A stretch of DNA of 64,000 nt from assembly GCF_008831075.1 (NCBI RefSeq), contig NZ_WBJX01000003.1:124001-188000 (forward strand). Reading direction: 5' to 3'. Position 1 is the first letter of the stretch; the number at the start of each line of letters is the position of its first letter. The notes under the pieces were generated by a model. The model made no database searches. It was not told where the DNA came from and saw nothing but the letters and a program-made list of their open reading frames with translations. Source of the DNA: Pseudoclavibacter terrae. GTDB lineage: Bacteria > Actinomycetota > Actinomycetes > Actinomycetales > Microbacteriaceae. The position numbers and the translations under genes were made by a program. Below, piece after piece: positions 62,190-64,000 of this stretch.

Positions 62190-63533
62190 ATGGCCTCCTC
62201 CCCCACCTTCTCTCCTCCCTGCGGTCCCGTCACGGGATGGGCCGAGGAGTGGCCAGGCGAGGTGCCGTTGGTGCGAGCCACGGGCATCCGGTACGCCGCG
62301 GCCCGCAGGTTCGAGGCCCCGCTGCCAGCCCCCGACCTTACCGAGGTGTTCGAGTCGACGAGCTGGTCGCCGGCCTGCCCGCAGGCCCCCATGCCCGTGC
62401 TCGAGGAGGTGCTCGGCGGCGGCATCGGCGAGCTCGGCGTGGACGAGGACTGCCAGCGACTCTCGATCACGCTGCCCGGCGACCTCGCTCCGGGCGAGCA
62501 GCTGCCGGTGATGGTGTGGATCCACGGCGGCTCGTACGTCTCGGCAGCCGGTGACGCCGCGGTCATGGATCCTGCTCCCCTGGTCGCGGAGCAGCGCGTG
62601 GTCGCGGTGAACGTGACGTTCCGGCTCGGCCTGTTCGGGTTCCTGGGTGGCTCGGATGCGCGCCCCGCCAACCTGGGGCTGCTCGACATCGTCGAGGCGT
62701 TCCGCTGGGTGCAGCGCAATATCTCGGCGTTCGGCGGCGACCCCGCCCAGGTCACGGCGTACGGGCAGTCTGCCGGTGCGCACGCGATCGCGCAGCTGAT
62801 GGCGCTGCCGGAGGCCCCGAGCTTGTTCCGGCGCGCGATCATCCAGAGCGCTCCACTCAACGTGGAGGGTGGCCGCGAGGAGATGCAGGGCAGGATGCTC
62901 GAGGCGACCGCCGAGCTCACTGCCGAGAGTCCCGTGGCAGCAGTGGTCGGCGCGCAGGCCGCGGCGCTGCGCGCATCCGCCGAGTACGGCCTGCAGGGCG
63001 CGATGTCGTTCAGCCCACAGCACGGCTCGGACCCGCTGCCGACCACTGCAGGCGTGCTCGCGGGTCGCGATGCGAACGCGCCCGCGATCGACCTGCTCAT
63101 CGGGTACACGTCGGAGGAAGCGCTGCTGTTCGTGCCGCGCATCCCCGCCACCAAGCGGCTCAGCGAGCTGCCGGTCGTCGGGAGGCCGCTGACGAAGGCG
63201 GTCGTGAGCGCGCTCACCTGGCTCGTCTACCGGCGCGACGCGGCACGGTTCGCGAGGCGGCACCTGCGGGCCGGCGGGCGCGCATCCACCTACGTCGTCA
63301 GCTGGAGGGCGCCGCACAACGTGTGGGGTGCCTGCCACATGATCGACCTGCCCCTGCTCTTCGGGAGCGAGCAGACGTGGAGCCGTGCCCCGCTCGTGCG
63401 AGGCGCCAGCTGGGCTGAGATCGACCGCGTTGGCAAGCGGATGCGCGCCGTCTGGGCCGACTTCGCGCGCGGCACCCTGCCCGCCGAGGCCGACAGCATC
63501 CCGGGCGCCGCGAGCTTCCGTCGCCGTGGCTGA
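62190..63533 (+). CDS. Type-B carboxylesterase
   Basis: A 447-residue carboxylesterase. The oxyanion segment [13 protein letters not shown], the nucleophile elbow YGQSAGAHA and [15 protein letters not shown] are all typical; the catalytic His is likely in [19 protein letters not shown]. It hydrolyses carboxylic esters, possibly xenobiotics. The ATG at 62190 is taken; a GTG 15 nt upstream is also possible. It diverges from rpmB and has no operon partner. It is shorter than many family members by about 50 residues. Confidence 0.88.
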   Translation: MASSPTFSPPCGPVTGWAEEWPGEVPLVRATGIRYAAARRFEAPLPAPDLTEVFESTSWSPACPQAPMPVLEEVLGGGIGELGVDEDCQRLSITLPGDLAPGEQLPVMVWIHGGSYVSAAGDAAVMDPAPLVAEQRVVAVNVTFRLGLFGFLGGSDARPANLGLLDIVEAFRWVQRNISAFGGDPAQVTAYGQSAGAHAIAQLMALPEAPSLFRRAIIQSAPLNVEGGREEMQGRMLEATAELTAESPVAAVVGAQAAALRASAEYGLQGAMSFSPQHGSDPLPTTAGVLAGRDANAPAIDLLIGYTSEEALLFVPRIPATKRLSELPVVGRPLTKAVVSALTWLVYRRDAARFARRHLRAGGRASTYVVSWRAPHNVWGACHMIDLPLLFGSEQTWSRAPLVRGASWAEIDRVGKRMRAVWADFARGTLPAEADSIPGAASFRRRG

Positions 63534-63592
63534 GCGCCGCCGCTCCGCTGCCCCACGCCTGCCTTCTCGCCTCGCCCCGCGCGCCTCCCATC

Positions 63593-63684
63593 CGCGAGTC
63601 GCCGGAAACGGTCGCGAAGAGCCGGCCAGAACGACCGTTTGAGGCAGCTCGCGGACCGCGTTCGACCGTGTGAGGCGACTCGCG
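63593..63684. repeat. Family D three-arm element
   Basis: Arm 1 CGCGAGTCGCCGGAAACGGTCG (63593-63615 area), inverted arm 2 CGACCGTTTGAGGCAGCTCGCG (63632-63653) and inverted arm 3 CGACCGTGTGAGGCGACTCGCG (63663-63684). Read on the minus strand it is two direct arms and one inverted arm, like family B. It lies between two convergent genes. Confidence 0.8.
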
Positions 63685-63699
63685 AACCCCGACGTGCCG

Positions 63700-64000
63700 C
63701 TAGGACAGGAACGCGAGCGCCACCGGCGCGATGATCAGCGCGGGCAGCAGGTCGCCGACCGGGATCGCCCTGAGCGGGACGAGCCGCACGCCGAGGGCGA
63801 TCAGGATGAGCCCGCCCACGGCCGAGAGCCCGTCGATCTGCGCGTCGCTGAAGACATCGCCCGCCAGGAAGCCGACGAGTGTGAAGGCGCCCTGGATGAT
63901 CCCGACCGGGACCGCGGCGAACAGCACCCCCTTGCCGAAGGTCGAGGCGAAGGCCATCGCCGCGAAGCCGTCGAGCACCGCCTTGACGTAGAGCTGGTTG
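63700..64000 (-). CDS. DUF554 membrane protein (N-terminus beyond the window)
   Basis: The last 100 residues of a DUF554-type protein: LYVKAVLDGFAAMAFASTFGKG, VPVGIIQGAFTLVGFLAG, then SAVGGLILIALGVRLVPLRAIPVGDLLPAL. Three hydrophobic segments are within the window. The frame runs to the right edge, so the start is outside. The family is a small conserved membrane protein of unknown (putative transport) function. Confidence 0.88.
   Translation of the reverse strand, partial: NQLYVKAVLDGFAAMAFASTFGKGVLFAAVPVGIIQGAFTLVGFLAGDVFSDAQIDGLSAVGGLILIALGVRLVPLRAIPVGDLLPALIIAPVALAFLS

Overview
The window is very GC-rich, uses GTG and TTG starts freely, and carries an actinobacterial gene set. Markers are a DUF222/HNH (13E12-type) endonuclease, a CopD-CtaG fusion, a DUF4333 protein, a dUTPase-type Dcd, cysteine-poor S14/L33 proteins and several probable leaderless transcripts. 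Together these suggest a high-GC actinobacterium, probably of the Microbacteriaceae or a close family (inference). No prophage, insertion sequence, CRISPR array or rRNA operon is visible.

Layout. 0-6.2 kb: an IclR-controlled catabolic cluster with an HMG-CoA-lyase-like enzyme, a CaiB-type CoA transferase, a GntP permease and a divergent 2-hydroxyacid dehydrogenase. 6.3-9.1 kb: a large methyltransferase and an LLM flavin oxidoreductase. 9.2-12.3 kb: an operon of a lipoprotein serine protease, a second lipoprotein and a DUF4333 protein. 12.3-20.5 kb: a YtrA-type regulator with its membrane protein, a NUDIX protein, a ferritin-VIT1 fusion, Dcd, tRNA-Gly(CCC), a VOC protein, cardiolipin synthase and a TetR gene with tandem operators. 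20.5-27.2 kb: two MFS exporters, the DUF222/HNH gene with an unknown partner, and a DedA protein. 27.7-32.7 kb: an acid-sugar (tetronate-like) cluster with GntP, dehydrogenase, DUF1537 kinase and FCD-GntR regulator. 33-43 kb: MerR, a CopB-type copper ATPase behind a CsoR-like operator, MATE and MarR, a YdeP-type molybdoenzyme, an alpha/beta hydrolase and a glutathione-independent formaldehyde dehydrogenase. 43.4-51 kb: a Tat-exported glycine-rich protein, a QorB-like reductase, a monomeric sarcosine oxidase-like flavoenzyme diverging from TetR, an APC permease and a saccharopine-dehydrogenase-like enzyme. 51-64 kb: ribokinase, YceI, a Pif1-like helicase coupled to CopD-CtaG, HU, an acyl-CoA synthetase, a DUF2975/XRE pair, rpmB-rpmG-rpsN, a carboxylesterase and the end of a DUF554 gene.

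The most unusual content is intergenic. At least four families of imperfect palindromic elements (called A-D here) occupy spacers. Family B has a three-arm form (two direct arms plus one inverted arm), and its three copies lie on both sides of the acid-sugar operon. Family D is unrelated in sequence but has the same three-arm plan. Family C has an outer stem of conserved sequence and inner stems whose sequences differ between copies while staying complementary, a sign of selection for structure. I find no transposase for them in the window.

Regulation can be read unusually well. There are clear palindromic operators in front of the TetR/cardiolipin synthase, FCD-GntR, CopB, MarR/YdeP and DUF2975/XRE units, and several -10 boxes lie 6 nt before the start codon, implying leaderless mRNAs.
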